DNA of 64,000 nt, from NCBI RefSeq assembly GCF_040869045.1, contig NW_027137015.1:186001-250000 (forward strand), in the 5' to 3' direction. The stretch comes from Eurosta solidaginis (taxonomy: Eukaryota; Arthropoda; Insecta; Diptera; Tephritidae). The translations under genes were made by a program, and so were the position numbers. Below are positions 1 through 10,069 of the stretch, in pieces; position 1 is the stretch's first letter, and each line of letters starts with the position of its first letter. The notes below the pieces were generated by a model. It saw nothing but the letters and a program-made list of their open reading frames with translations. It was not told where the DNA came from and made no database searches.

Positions 1-311
1 AAACAAAAAAAAGATTGATCAAAAGAATAACATTTTTTTTTATGCTCGCAAAATAACTTTCATTTTGGTATCAGCAACACTTCCTGCTGTTTGCGCAAAC
101 ATCGTTGGAACACCCTCTAAAATAATGTGAGTAAAAATTTATTATCATTGATACCTGCTTCTAATTTAACTTAACTACACACATATATACATATTTACAT
201 ATCTTAATATTAAGTTTGTAACAATGAATGTCTAGTAGCAAAGAGTCATCTTCTTATTATCGATGCTTGTTGCTGTACTTTGCTAAATTCGTTCATTCAT
301 AATGTTTCATA
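1..311. repeat. Dispersed repeat, copy 1 (matches 33185-33515)
   Basis: This segment is closely matched in the same orientation by 33185-33515, with small indels. Both copies run from a GATTGATCAAAAG-type start to CATTCATAATGTTTCATAC. After that shared end the sequences diverge: a 117-bp tandem array here, and sequence leading to a SINE at the other copy. The common right edge suggests the terminus of a repeated element, possibly the end of an LTR. I see no coding capacity. The left edge may lie outside the window. Confidence 0.6.
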
Positions 312-314
312 CAA

Positions 315-818
315 ATCGCCACTAGGTGGCGCATGGATCGAGATACTCACAAAAATCGTATTTGTGGCCCGATTTGGCTCGTATTTGGAACACATAATAC
401 ATACAAGAATAGAAAGCGATCTATGAAAAAAATCGCCGCTAGGTGGCGCAAGGATCGAAATATTCACAAAAATCGTATTTGTGGTCCGATTTGGCCCATG
501 TTTGGAACAAATAATACATACAAGAATAGAAATCGACCTATGAAAAAAATCGCCGCTAGGTGGCGCAAGGATCGAGATATTCACAAAAATCGTATTTGTG
601 GTCCGATTTGGCACATGTTTGGAACAAATAATACATACAAGAATAGAAAGCGACCTATTAAAAAAAATCGCCTCTAGGCGACGCAAGGATCGAGGTATTC
701 ACAAAAATCGTATTTGTGGTCCGATTTGGTCCATGTTTGGAACACATAATACATACATGAATAGAAAGCGACCTACGATGCCCGATTTAGCTCATATTTG
801 GAACAAATATTGCATACA
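315..818 (+). repeat. 117-bp tandem repeat array, about 4.3 units
   Basis: Units begin with ATCGCC at 315, 432, 549 and 667, giving a 117-118 bp period, and a partial unit ends near 818. Each unit carries the near-palindrome CGCCRCTAGGTGGCG followed by a conserved stretch ending in GAATAGAAAGCGACC. The period is a multiple of three, so repetitive open frames of about 110-130 codons appear on both strands; I read these as by-products of the repeat. Diverged units of the same family recur at 54872-55115 inside the hAT insertion. Confidence 0.85.
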
Positions 819-1026
819 GCCCGGTAGAAGTGACATCAAAATATTTTGGAGTTGGAGGAGGGACAAGCATACGTGGCGCAGAGTTGAGTAAAGTCTTTGG
901 AAAGATTATGTATTGAGGACTTAGGTTGTAACAAATTGTCAGAAAAGAGTCCTTGTAATAATGAGTCACTAAAAGAACTAAATAGAATGAGAAATAATAG
1001 TAAATTAAATAAATACTAAAAACTTG

Positions 1027-1469
1027 AAAATAAAATAATTAAAAACAATTTTTAACTTAAACGGTTTTATTGAAAACAATACTTACATGAAGTAATAATA
1101 GTACGAAAAGCTAGAAAATAATTAAGTAAATCCTAGGTACTAGTCATCACACTCCTTATCAATCTACGGCGTTGATCAGACAATTAAATAAAAGCGTTGG
1201 ACGCGTCATATTTCTATTGATAGTCATAAGTAAAACCAACTGATCCTTAATCAGGTTATGCTACGCCTCAGATTTTTAGAAATTTCGCGCCCAACGCTTT
1301 TTTTTAATTGTCTGATCAACGCCCTAGATGTATAAGGAGTGTGATGACTAGTACCTAGGATCTACCTAACTATTTTCTAGCTTTTCGTATTATTATTACT
1401 TCATGTAAGTATTGTTTTCAATAAAGCCGGTTAACTTAAACATTTTTTTTTTTTTATTATTTTATTTTG
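1027..1469. mobile_element. Inverted-repeat (snapback) element, MITE-like
   Basis: Two arms of about 180 bp (1027-1205 and 1286-1469) are inverted copies with few differences, separated by an 80-bp spacer. The inner ends read AAAGCGTTGG and CCAACGCTTT. The arms share TACCTAGGATC/GATCCTAGGTA and CATGAAGTAATAATA. There is no transposase frame. The structure fits a foldback-type MITE. No clear target-site duplication is visible at these edges, so the family is unassigned. Confidence 0.6.
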
Positions 1470-2185
1470 ATTGCAAAGGCAGTACTCGTAATACCTTTGC
1501 TTTTGTTTTGCTCTAGGAAGATGTATTTTTGATCATTCATAAATGATTGCAAATGTCAAAGAAATGAACATAAACTCTCTCCTTGTATTATATATTTGAG
1601 AATAATGAATAAAGTGTAAAGTAATACTCTTGTAAGCGTTATGTAGTGGGTGGTTTATCTTGGTTGGGTATGGGAGAGCTTCACGTTAACTCTCAAAACA
1701 TTGGAAGGGAAGGGAGCGAGAGCAGATATGGAGGAAAAAAAACACCAGCTTACTTGCGCTCGTAGCTAACATAGGTACGCACATATAATTGTTTACGTAT
1801 ATATTATTTCCTCCCACAGTATTAATGGAGATTTGTCGATCTGCGGAAGATCGCCAGAGAGTCCGGTTATGTTTAAATTTTTTTTGCCTGCTGTTTTCTT
1901 TGTCTCACAAGTCCGTCCGTATCATACTGTGAAATGTTCTAGTCATATGTCCGTTCGAGTAAATACTCTAGAAAACAGGTGCGGAACCTCATATTTAATG
2001 CGGAGCTAGATCCCTTGTATAGGTTTCGTTACGTCTAATTGGTTTGCAGTGCATGATTATAATTTTATGTAGATGTACCATAGCTAGGGTGCAAAGAGCA
2101 AGAACACCGACATTCCCGAACTGGCTAAGCCTGGAAAATGCAAGCATGCGCTCCCCATCCTGTGTATTGGTCTATGACATAAAAA
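1470..2185. other. Unassigned sequence, possible LTR remnant
   Basis: No gene or domain is recognisable. The stretch ends immediately before a sequence resembling a tRNA-Lys primer-binding site at 2186, so part of it could be a decayed LTR. I cannot find a second copy in the window to confirm this. Confidence 0.25.
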
Positions 2186-2210
2186 TGGCGCCCAACAACG
2201 TGGAGCCCGA
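2186..2210 (+). other. tRNA-Lys-like primer-binding site remnant
   Basis: The sequence starts TGGCGCCCAAC and continues CGTGGAGCCCGA. From memory of the family, this resembles the tRNA-Lys primer-binding site used by several insect Ty3/Gypsy elements, with a two-base insertion and one substitution. There is no recognisable gag downstream (2211-2436), so any parent element is truncated. The similarity could be chance. Confidence 0.3.
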
Positions 2211-2436
2211 AACATCTGCTTTCGAGCCTCTAAAATTTAGTTTTCTACAGGATAATTTGCAAGCGATGGAATTAGTTTGGATGCGATTGGTCGTCCATCT
2301 AACCAGCTTGACTAAATTATTTATGTCTTCTATTAATACTCTTATGCACCTAGTTATTTGGAATAGATCTTATTAAGTTTGTAGTAGTTTCTACCAGTAG
2401 CTTATCATAAATTGTTTATAGTAAGTATGTCTATAT

Positions 2437-2928
2437 GGTGTCCGTTCTCTGTACAGTGGGCTGCAAGTGCTGTTTCGTGAATGTTGCCAGATGATCTACA
2501 TTTAATATCCGATCTGTGTCCTGCTATTCTTGTTTTTAATTTGTTCTTTGTTGTACCCACATATTCTTTTCCACAGTTATTATTTGCATTTCCCGCATAT
2601 GTAATCTTATATATTACATTATGTTTGTCTGAATTTGTTATTTTGCTTTTCATGTTATTAAAAAATATGTTTGTTGTGTACGATGGTTTGTGTGCAATTA
2701 TTATATTCTCCTTGTCATAGATGTCTGAGCCCTGCAATCTTTCTGAAAAACCTGGTATATATACTACAGATCTGTATTTTGTAGTCGTGTTCTCTCTGTT
2801 CTTCCGGCATTTATCTTTCGGGTATTCTTTTATTAACCTCTGTATTGCGTTAGGAGGGAAGTCATTCATCTTTAGTATGTGTGTTATACGTTTTTTATTC
2901 TCGGAGTGAAAAACCGTGTCACTCGTAT
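2437..2928 (-). pseudogene. Penelope-like element C-terminal fragment (GIY-YIG)
   Basis: On the minus strand this encodes the end of a PLE polyprotein: the post-RT linker (PPNAIQRLIKEYPKDKCRKN) and the start of the GIY-YIG endonuclease, with VIYKITYAG, then KEYVGTT, KLKTR and AGHRSD. It is nearly identical to 18600-19080 and 20180-20665. It is cut at 2928 within the sequence encoding the RT tail, and at 2437 about 45 residues past the YVG motif. The catalytic domain is therefore incomplete. It lies in opposite orientation to the other PLE fragments here. Confidence 0.85.
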
Positions 2929-3306
2929 GTTCGAGGGAGCAGGGGACCTTGGGCTCGTCCGACGAGATAAATAAAAAAAAATCAAAAATGTGGTATTAGC
3001 TTTCACGTTATAATATTATTTGTTTAATTAATTAAATATGCAAAATTGTTTAATTAATTACAATATGATATTGTAATGTGTTTGCGTGTATATGTATATG
3101 CATATGTGTATATTAATAAGTATATAATTTCATTGTTACTTACGTGAATCGTGGTGGCCGGAGTTTGCTGCTTATCCTTTCTGTGATCGCAAAAGAAGTG
3201 AAAGAGCCTTCTTTTGCATAAAATCCTCTAACTCGCGAAACGGTAAGATCGAACGATTATTGTAGTTAACTGTTTGACAAAAGTAGTCAAAATATAAAAA
3301 AATAAA
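2929..3306. other. Unassigned AT-rich spacer between PLE fragments
   Basis: The stretch holds AT-rich sequence with TTTAATTAATTA repeats and alternating TG/TA tracts near 3085-3125. No coding motif or terminal repeat was recognised. It separates two oppositely oriented PLE pieces. Confidence 0.4.
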
Positions 3307-3738
3307 TAAGATTACATGTGCGGGAAATGAAAATAATAACTGTGGAAAAGAATATGTGGGTACAACAAAGAACAAATTAAAAAAAAAGTATAACAGAACA
3401 CAGATCGGATATTGAATATAGATCATCTGGCAACATTCATAAAACAGCACTTGGGGCCCACTGTACAGAGAACGGACACCAACCAGATTTTAAAGCGGTG
3501 AGCATACTAGAGCAGGAGACAAATTATAGCAAAAGGTTTACGTTAGAAATGCTACACATAGCAAATACATCACCAAGCCAGATACTAAACTACAAAACGG
3601 ACACAAAAAGTTACTCACATATTTATAGACACTTACTTGACTCACAAAAAAACAAAAAACTAGTTCTGAACTGCATGGCGAACTAACAAGTGTCGTGTAT
3701 CGGACAAGATAATTAACGTATATATGTATGGAAAAATT
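3307..3738 (+). pseudogene. Penelope-like element 3' end (GIY-YIG C-terminus)
   Basis: Starting inside the endonuclease at a sequence matching 18908 and 20500, this covers the YVGTT region, a frame-disrupted middle (A-run near 3380) and an intact C-terminal reading from 3498 to the stop at 3684-3686 (ILEQETNYSKRFTLEMLHIA, ending LNCMAN). It then runs into the first bases of the pLTR at ATGTATGGAAAAATT (3724-3738), where a repeat array interrupts it. The pLTR resumes at 5167. Confidence 0.85.
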
Positions 3739-5166
3739 TTTGTTGTAATATCGGCCTACTGATTTTAAGATCGCGGGTTCGAATCGAGCTCAAGGCCTAA
3801 CAATAATTTTTTATCATTATTATTGTTATGATAAATTTTTTCTTAATTGAAAAAATTTTTAAATTAGAATAGAAGAAAGAAACAATTTTAGACAACTGCC
3901 AAAGCTCGTTGTATAGATCCATTTCGGGAACTGCTAAATTCCTTCATCGGCAACGTTTGGGCACCGCTGATAATGAAGACAAACAAAAAACCGCTGTGGT
4001 GGCTGCATGGTTATAGCAGCGGCGCCTAAACGTTGCCGATGAAGGAATTTAGCAGTTCCCGAAATGGATCTATACAACGAGCTTTGGCAGTTGTCTAAAA
4101 TTTTTTCTTTCTTCTATTCTAATTTAAAAATTTTTTCAATTAAGAAAAAATTTATCATAACAATAATAATGATAAAAAATTATTGTTAGGCCTTGAGCTC
4201 GATTCGAACCCGCGATCTTAAAATCAGTAGGCCGATATAACAACAAAAATTGTTAATACATCCCAGAGCACGGGGAAAAACAAGTGTCAATAAAATATGA
4301 CACTTTGGCAGCATTGCCAACAAACAAGTCCAATTTTCACAGCTATTCTGCAACAGATGTCGCAGTGGTGTGAATATCAATTGGCACGAACCAGAATAGA
4401 AGTAGGATTAATGAAGACAAACAAAAAACCGCTGTGGTGGCTGCATGGTTATAGCAGCGGCGCCTAAACGTTGCCGATGAAGGAATTTAGCAGTTCCCGA
4501 AATGGATCTATACAACGAGCTTTGGCAGTTGTCTAAAATTTTTTCTTTCTTCTATTCTAATTTAAAAATTTTTTCAATTAAGAAAAAAAATTTATCATAA
4601 CAATAATAATGATAAAAAATTATTGTTAGGCCTTGAGCTCGATTCGAACCCGCGATCTTAAAATCAGTAGGCCGATATAACAACAAAAATTGTTAATACA
4701 TCCCAGAGCACGGGGAAAAACAAGTGTCAATAAAATATGACACTTTGGCAGCATTGCCAACAAACAAGTCCAATTTTCACAGCTATTCTGCAACAGATGT
4801 CGCAGTGGTGTGAATATCAATTGGCACGAACCAGAATAGAAGTAGGATTAATGAAGACAAACAAAAAACCGCTGTGGTGGCTGCATGGTTATAGCAGCGG
4901 CGCCTAAACGTTGCCGATGAAGGAATTTAGCAGTTCCCGAAATGGATCTATACAACGAGCTTTGGCAGTTGTCTAAAATTTTTTCTTTCTTCTATTCTAA
5001 TTTAAAAATTTTTTCAATTAAGAAAAAATTTATCATAACAATAATAATGATAAAAAATTATTGTTAGGCCTTGAGCTCGATTCGAACCCGCGATCGAAAA
5101 AATTTATCATAACAATAATAATGATAAAAAATTATTGTTAGGCCTTGAGCTCGATTCGAACCCGCG
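3739..5166. repeat. 439-bp tandem repeat array with a large palindrome, inserted in the PLE pLTR
   Basis: TAATGAAGAC recurs at 3971, 4409 and 4849, a 438-440 bp period. Two full units, a third partial unit and a short re-duplicated end (5094-5166) are present. The first unit is preceded by an inverted copy of the unit's second half, so about 3737-4255 is a near-perfect palindrome. Arms of about 220 bp close on the CATCGGCAACGTTT/AAACGTTGCCGATG pair. Each unit carries, on the minus strand, GGCCTACTGA then CGGGTTCGAATC, resembling pol III A and B boxes. ATGTATGGAAAAATT flanks the array on both sides (3724-3738, 5167-5181). Another 1.2 units lie at 55140-55675. Confidence 0.8.
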
Positions 5167-5375
5167 ATGTATGGAAAAATTGTATCCCAATTGTATTCAG
5201 TTTTATATGTGAATATTTGTTTGTTATTGTTATAGCCCCTGAAGACGATCTCCGAAGGAGATTGAAATATATTGGGAAATATTTAAAAAAGTGTTTTATT
5301 ACATTGGACATTGAGCCGGCAAAAATCACAGTTTGATAAAGTCAAAGTAAAAAGGTCGCTACAATCATATTTTAG
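5167..5375 (+). other. Penelope-like element pLTR (5' copy)
   Basis: This matches 20895-21117, which directly follows the PLE stop codon at the other locus, with few differences. Here it is followed by the PLE N-terminal reading frame. The same sequence thus serves as 3' end in one copy and 5' end in the next, as expected of the pseudo-LTRs of Penelope elements. It contains the hammerhead-like core at 5236-5276. Confidence 0.7.
5236..5276 (+). ncRNA. Hammerhead-ribozyme-like motif in the PLE pLTR
   Basis: The hammerhead core order is visible: CTGAAGA (5239-5245, consensus CUGANGA), then a stem-loop GATCTCC-GAA-GGAGATT (5247-5263, last pair G-U), then GAAA (5264-5267). A very short third helix may form in TATATT, ending in ATT as the candidate cleavage triplet. 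The following GGG (5274-5276) can pair with CCC (5236-5238) as stem I. C5246 is an extra unpaired base next to stem II. PLE pLTRs of other animals are known to carry minimal hammerheads. Stems I and III are weak, so activity is uncertain. The copy at 20974-21013 has GAAA changed to TAAA. Confidence 0.45.
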
Positions 5376-5615
5376 TCTTAACTACGGAAGGCACTCCGTA
5401 AAAAACAGCAGCAAGAAGATGGTTTATGCGAAGCTGAAAAACAAATATGACAACAAAACGAAGAAATCGATCAACAGATATAAGACTGAATCCAACCAGA
5501 TGACAAGACTGCAGAGTAGCATAAGGTTTTTATTAAAATGCAGGAAAACTAAAATTATACCTAAGTTTATACAAAATACAACGAAACGAAGATTCCAGGA
5601 ACTATTCACAGAATT
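5311..5615 (+). pseudogene. Penelope-like element N-terminal fragment
   Basis: The open frame from 5311 encodes a basic, lysine-rich N-terminus with LQSSIRFLLKCRKTKIIPKF, which resembles the conserved IIPK-containing N-terminal motif of Penelope proteins. It lies directly downstream of a pLTR, as a 5' end should. The PLE-like sequence stops near codon 100, and the same frame continues into Gypsy gag sequence without a stop. The RT and endonuclease regions of this copy are missing. Confidence 0.6.
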
Positions 5616-6380
5616 AGTAATCACGGTAGGACCACGACCTCCGATAGAAAACGCCGAGCAAACATCACCACGCGGCAACGCACAGGAAAACGTCAATGAA
5701 ACAACCAGGCACGAAGAGGGGTCACAAATACCGCCATACGCAATGTACCAACCAGCATCACATACAAATATAATGGATCGAGTACGTAAGTGGGTTCTGA
5801 AATATGACGGCGGTAAGGACCCGCTATGTTTTATTGGACGGGTGGAGGAGCTGGCCGACAGTTACGAAGTTGGTCGCGATTCCATCCAACGAGCGTTACC
5901 TGAGTTGCTGAAGGACAAGGCCTTGGTGTGGTACCGGAACAACAACAGGCAGTGGCAAGAGTGGGAAGCCTTCAAGAAGGACTTTCTAAAATTTTTCCTG
6001 ATCGAGGTATTTCGAGAAGCTAGATGTCGAGATCCGTCAGCGTACGCAACGCGCGACAGCCAACCGAGCATTGCCACTATATACATGAAGATGAGAAGCA
6101 AGGAGATCGGAGAACGGAGGCGCAACGACAAGCGAGCACGCCAGAGCATGCGACGGCACCACACCAAGGGCCCATCGATCCACGGAACGCATGCAGGCGA
6201 TGCGGAAAACGCGGACACTGTGCACATGGGTGTCGCAACGAACGAAGAGATTTCTGCTGGCAGTGTGGCCGAGTAGGTATACTAACGCGTGACTGCTGTC
6301 GTGGACAGCAGGGAAACGGGCAGAGACCCCATTGGTATCGAGGGGTGGCGTCTCAACAAACCCAACCTCGTACTCAGTAA
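5616..6380 (+). pseudogene. Gypsy A gag (frameshifted)
   Basis: The capsid-like part includes YDGGKDPLCFIGRVEELA and ALVWYRNNNRQWQEWEAF, the retrotransposon gag pattern. Frame changes between about 6010 and 6060 move the conserved sequence to another frame. That frame then carries two zinc knuckles, CRRCGKRGHCAHGC and CWQCGRVGILTRDCC. The second lacks the usual histidine (I/L at that site). The start is unknown because the 5' end is fused to a PLE fragment. Confidence 0.8.
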
Positions 6381-7697
6381 GTACATTTAGGCAGACCCAA
6401 GGGCGAATCTTGGCTGCAGTAACCCTGGATGGAGAAGAAGTCTTGGCGTCAGTAGATACGGGGGCGACACGAAGTTTCATCAACGAGAAAATAGCGGCGA
6501 AAATAGACGCACTGAGGTTCAAGAAGATACAAACACGAGTAGTGATGGGCGATGGCAGCGCAGCATGGATAGCGGAGGCAGTCAACGCAGAGGTAAAACT
6601 GGGGGATCAAGTGCATCAGAGTGAGTTGTTAGTTCTGCCTGGGTTAATCGACAGCGTGGTAATCGGGACAGACTACCTGGCAAAAGCTAAATTTGAGTTG
6701 AGGTGTGGCAACGAAACAATGACGTTACGAGCAGAAGAGAGAGCGCAGGAGATGGTAACGTGTACAACCATGATGGAGGACGACGGCAGCGCAAGTATCG
6801 ATAAAGACGTGAGGAGTGACGTTGCGGTGAGTACGTTTCTAAAGCGTGAATTACAGATTTTCGAAGAGATGACAGGAATATCCAACATTGCCACGCATAA
6901 GATAGTGATGCGAGATGACCGTCCAATCAAACAGCGGTATTTCCCTAAGAACCCAAAGATGCAGGAGATCATAAACAGGGATGTAGACGAGCTGATAGAG
7001 AAGGATTGGATCGAACCACCTCACAGCCCACACAGTGCACCAATAGTTCTAGCCCGGAAGAATAACGGCAAATGGAGACTCTCCGTCGACTATCGGCAGC
7101 TCAACGCTCGCTCAGTGCCAGATGCGTACCCACTCCCAAGAATACAGCATAACTTAGATAGATACGTAGTGCGCGTTTTATCAGCAGTCTGGACCTCAAA
7201 AATGGTTATTGGAAAATCCCGATGAAAGAAGATAGCAAGAAGTATACAGCATTTACCGTGCCCGGCCGAGGGTTGTATCAATGGAAGGTGATGCCGTTCG
7301 GTCTACATTCCGCTCCGGCTACGTTTAAGCGAGTACTCGACCGCGTTATTGGCCCAGAGATGGAACCAAATGCGTTTGCCTACCTGGACGATATCATCAT
7401 CACCAGCACAACCTTGGAAGAGCACATAAAGCACCCAGGAGAAGTATTTCGGCGGCTACGGAGGGCGAATCTGAAGATCAACCCAGAAAAATGTGAACTT
7501 TTAAGAAAAGTTTGAAATATCTAAGACACGTCGCCAGCGAGGAAGGAATACACACGGACCCCGACAAAGTTGCGGCTATCAAGGAGCTGACACCACCACA
7601 AAACATACGAGAGTTAAGACGATTTCTGGGGATATTTTCTTGGTACCGGAGGTTCGTACCCGAATTTTCGCAAGTCGCGCAGGAAGAAGGGAAGTAG
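6332..7697 (+). pseudogene. Gypsy A protease and reverse transcriptase (broken)
   Basis: An aspartic protease with VDTGATRSFI (D codon at 6455) and VVIGTDYL is followed by RT blocks: WRLSVDYRQLNARS, then MPFGLHSAPATF and YLDD (codons from 7381), so the catalytic aspartates remain. Frame changes occur near 7200, 7510 and 7690. The connection region has ELRRFLGIFSWYRRF. I cannot place the clade with confidence. Confidence 0.85.
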
Positions 7698-9114
7698 GTG
7701 GAAATGGTCCGAAGAACAACAGGGGGCATTCGAAGCGTTGAAGAATGCGTTGATACAAGCACCGGCACTAGGTTGCCCAGATTTTAGGAAAAGATTTCGA
7801 TTACAGACGGACGCGAGCGACTATGGTCTCGAAGCAGTTCTCACACAGGGGTTGGATGACGAAGAGCGAGTAATAGCGTATGCTAGCCGCCGGCTGAATA
7901 AAGCCGATATGAACTACTCACCAACTTAGAAGGAATGTTTAGCAATCGTGTGGGTAGAAGGGTACAATTTCACGGTTATCACCGATCACCTGGCTTTGAA
8001 ATGGTTGAACGCGATCGAAAGTCCGTCAGACCAGATCGCTAGATGGGCGCTCGAGTTACAGCAGTATTCGTTCGACGTGCAGTATAGGAAGGGCAAGATG
8101 AACGTGGTCGCAGATGCACTGTCGAGGCAGCCACTGGAGGAACAGCTGGGTAGCCTTACGACACATGAAGAAAGTTTGAGTTGCAAGTGGTACACGTCAA
8201 AGATGGCTGAAGTAGCGAGGACACCAGAGAAGTTTCCCGAATACGTCATAGAGGAAGGAAGACTATACAGACGAATTGGAAGTCAAATGGATGGTGAGGA
8301 TGCGGTACCATGGAAGTTATGCGTGCCGACATTGGATAGGCGAAGAGTGCTTAACGAGATTCACGACACACCAAGCGCTGGACACATGGGGATACGGAAA
8401 TCCATCGCGCGTGCAATGATGCGGTATTACTGGCCTGGGATGTTCAGGGACGTATGGAAATACGTGCAACAATGCCACGCATGCCAAGTCTACAAACCCA
8501 GCCAGCAACAAGCTGCAGGTAAGATGCTCACGCAGATTTCAGATGAACCTTTTGCTACCGTTTGTGCAGATTTCGTTGGACCACTCCCTCGTTCGAAGCA
8601 CGGTAATACGATAGCATTAGTTTTCGTGGACAAATTCTTGAAATGGGTAGATATCATAGCAATACGGAAGGCGACGACGGAGAATGTGATTAGAGGTATG
8701 AGGGAGAGGATTTTGGCCCGATTTGGCGCGCCAAAAATTCTAATCACAGACAATGGAGCACAGTCCACAAGCAGGAATTTCAAGAAGTTTTTACAAGAAG
8801 CTGGCATAAAGCACCAGCTAACGGCACCATACACACCGCAAGAGAACCCGACGGAGAGAGCGAGTCGTAACATCAAGAGGATGATAGCACAATTCACTGG
8901 GAAGGAGCATAAGACATGGGATGAGTTGTTGCCAGAGATGACACTAGCACAGAATACGAGCGTATGCGAGTCAACAGGCTACAGTCCAGCATTCGTGGTA
9001 CAGGGTAGGGAGCCGAGGATCCCCAACGCCCTCCACGATGAGCAAACATTTGGCACAGGCGAGGAGAAGGTGGCTCTCAGTGAAAAGATGGCGAAAATGC
9101 GAGAGGTATATTAG
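7698..9114 (+). pseudogene. Gypsy A RNase H and integrase (broken)
   Basis: RNase H shows QTDASDYG and ITDHLAL. A TAG at 7927-7929 interrupts the conserved EKE region, and residues between LAIVW and the TDH motif are missing. Integrase then reads openly to a stop at 9112-9114: an HHCC zinc-binding region (GHMGIRKS... CHAC), and DDE residues in CADFVGPL, ITDNGAQ and NPTERAS. The integrase core looks complete. Confidence 0.85.
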
Positions 9115-9773
9115 ATGGCACGTCGTAGACAACAGCAAGCATCAGCGGAGCAGGCAAGGCATTATAATATACGTAGGAGACAATGGCAACCGGCGGGGGG
9201 CGACTTGGTACTAGAAAAGAGCATCAGCTGTTCAAGGCAGTTGACAATTTCGCAGCAAAGTTAGCACCAAGATACAGTGGGCCTCATCGTGTAACAAACT
9301 TCGTATCGCCCGTAATCGTCGAGCTAGACAAGGTGCATAACGGCAAAAGGAGAACGGCACACACGAGCGAGCTAAAAGCATACCATCGAGTGACAGTCGA
9401 AGAAGAAGCAAGTCCAGAAACAGAAAGAAGAATACGTTCACCCCGCGAACGTGGTAAGTCAAAAGCGCCCCGCCAAGCCCCGAATGGGGGCTTAACCGAA
9501 GTTCCCATTGGGGAACAAACGAGACAACCGACGACGATAGCAACAACACAACACGCACCATCATCAGCATCGTGTAGAACCTCGAACCAAATTTCCACCG
9601 AGATATCCACCAAGGAACACACAGAGCAACTCGCCGTAGTAAGAGCAACGCCACGCGCGTCGACATCGCAAACAGTCCAGGTCACGGAAGAAGATCAGAC
9701 GGATTACAACACGGTAGCGACGTGTGGTTCACTAGCACTGGCCAATTCAGGTGCAAATGATTTCGGAATCTAA
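9115..9773 (+). pseudogene. Gypsy A integrase C-terminus and tail
   Basis: After one more frame change near 9115-9185 the frame carries APRYSGPHRVTNFVSP and TAHTSELKAY, a GPY/F-type integrase C-terminal module. A long threonine-, serine- and glutamine-rich tail of no recognised fold follows. The stretch 9774-10069 holds only untranslated sequence leading to the LTR. Confidence 0.75.
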
Positions 9774-10069
9774 CGCGCATACATAATCAACATCCAACAG
9801 GTGGTAGATGGAGACCGGAGTGGGTGGCACACAGCACAAGCGCAATCCCCAACCCTGGACAACGGGATCCAGACGGCGATGAACTACGCCAACCTAATTG
9901 CCAGCCAATGATATAACCTGATGACCGAATTCTGCATAACATTTCATTTTAGAACAAGACCCAGATCGCGAGAGATTACCCTATAAATAACGCAAGCATT
10001 GACCGCTACAAGAAATTGAATTTTACAATGGTGACAGTAAGTCATATTACGGCAGGTGAGGAGAGAGCA

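Noticed and set aside
333..677. Open frames of 114-129 codons on both strands over the 117-bp repeat
   Set aside because: The period is a multiple of three and the peptides are pure repeats; both strands are open equally. They are best explained by the repeat.
2044..2376. A 110-codon open frame near the primer-binding-site-like sequence
   Set aside because: No recognisable gag or other domain; composition looks non-coding.
3770..3790. Functional tRNA gene in the 439-bp repeat
   Set aside because: The tRNA-like part is only about 45 nt, lacks a D arm and has a mismatched T stem, so I kept it only as a pol III-like module.
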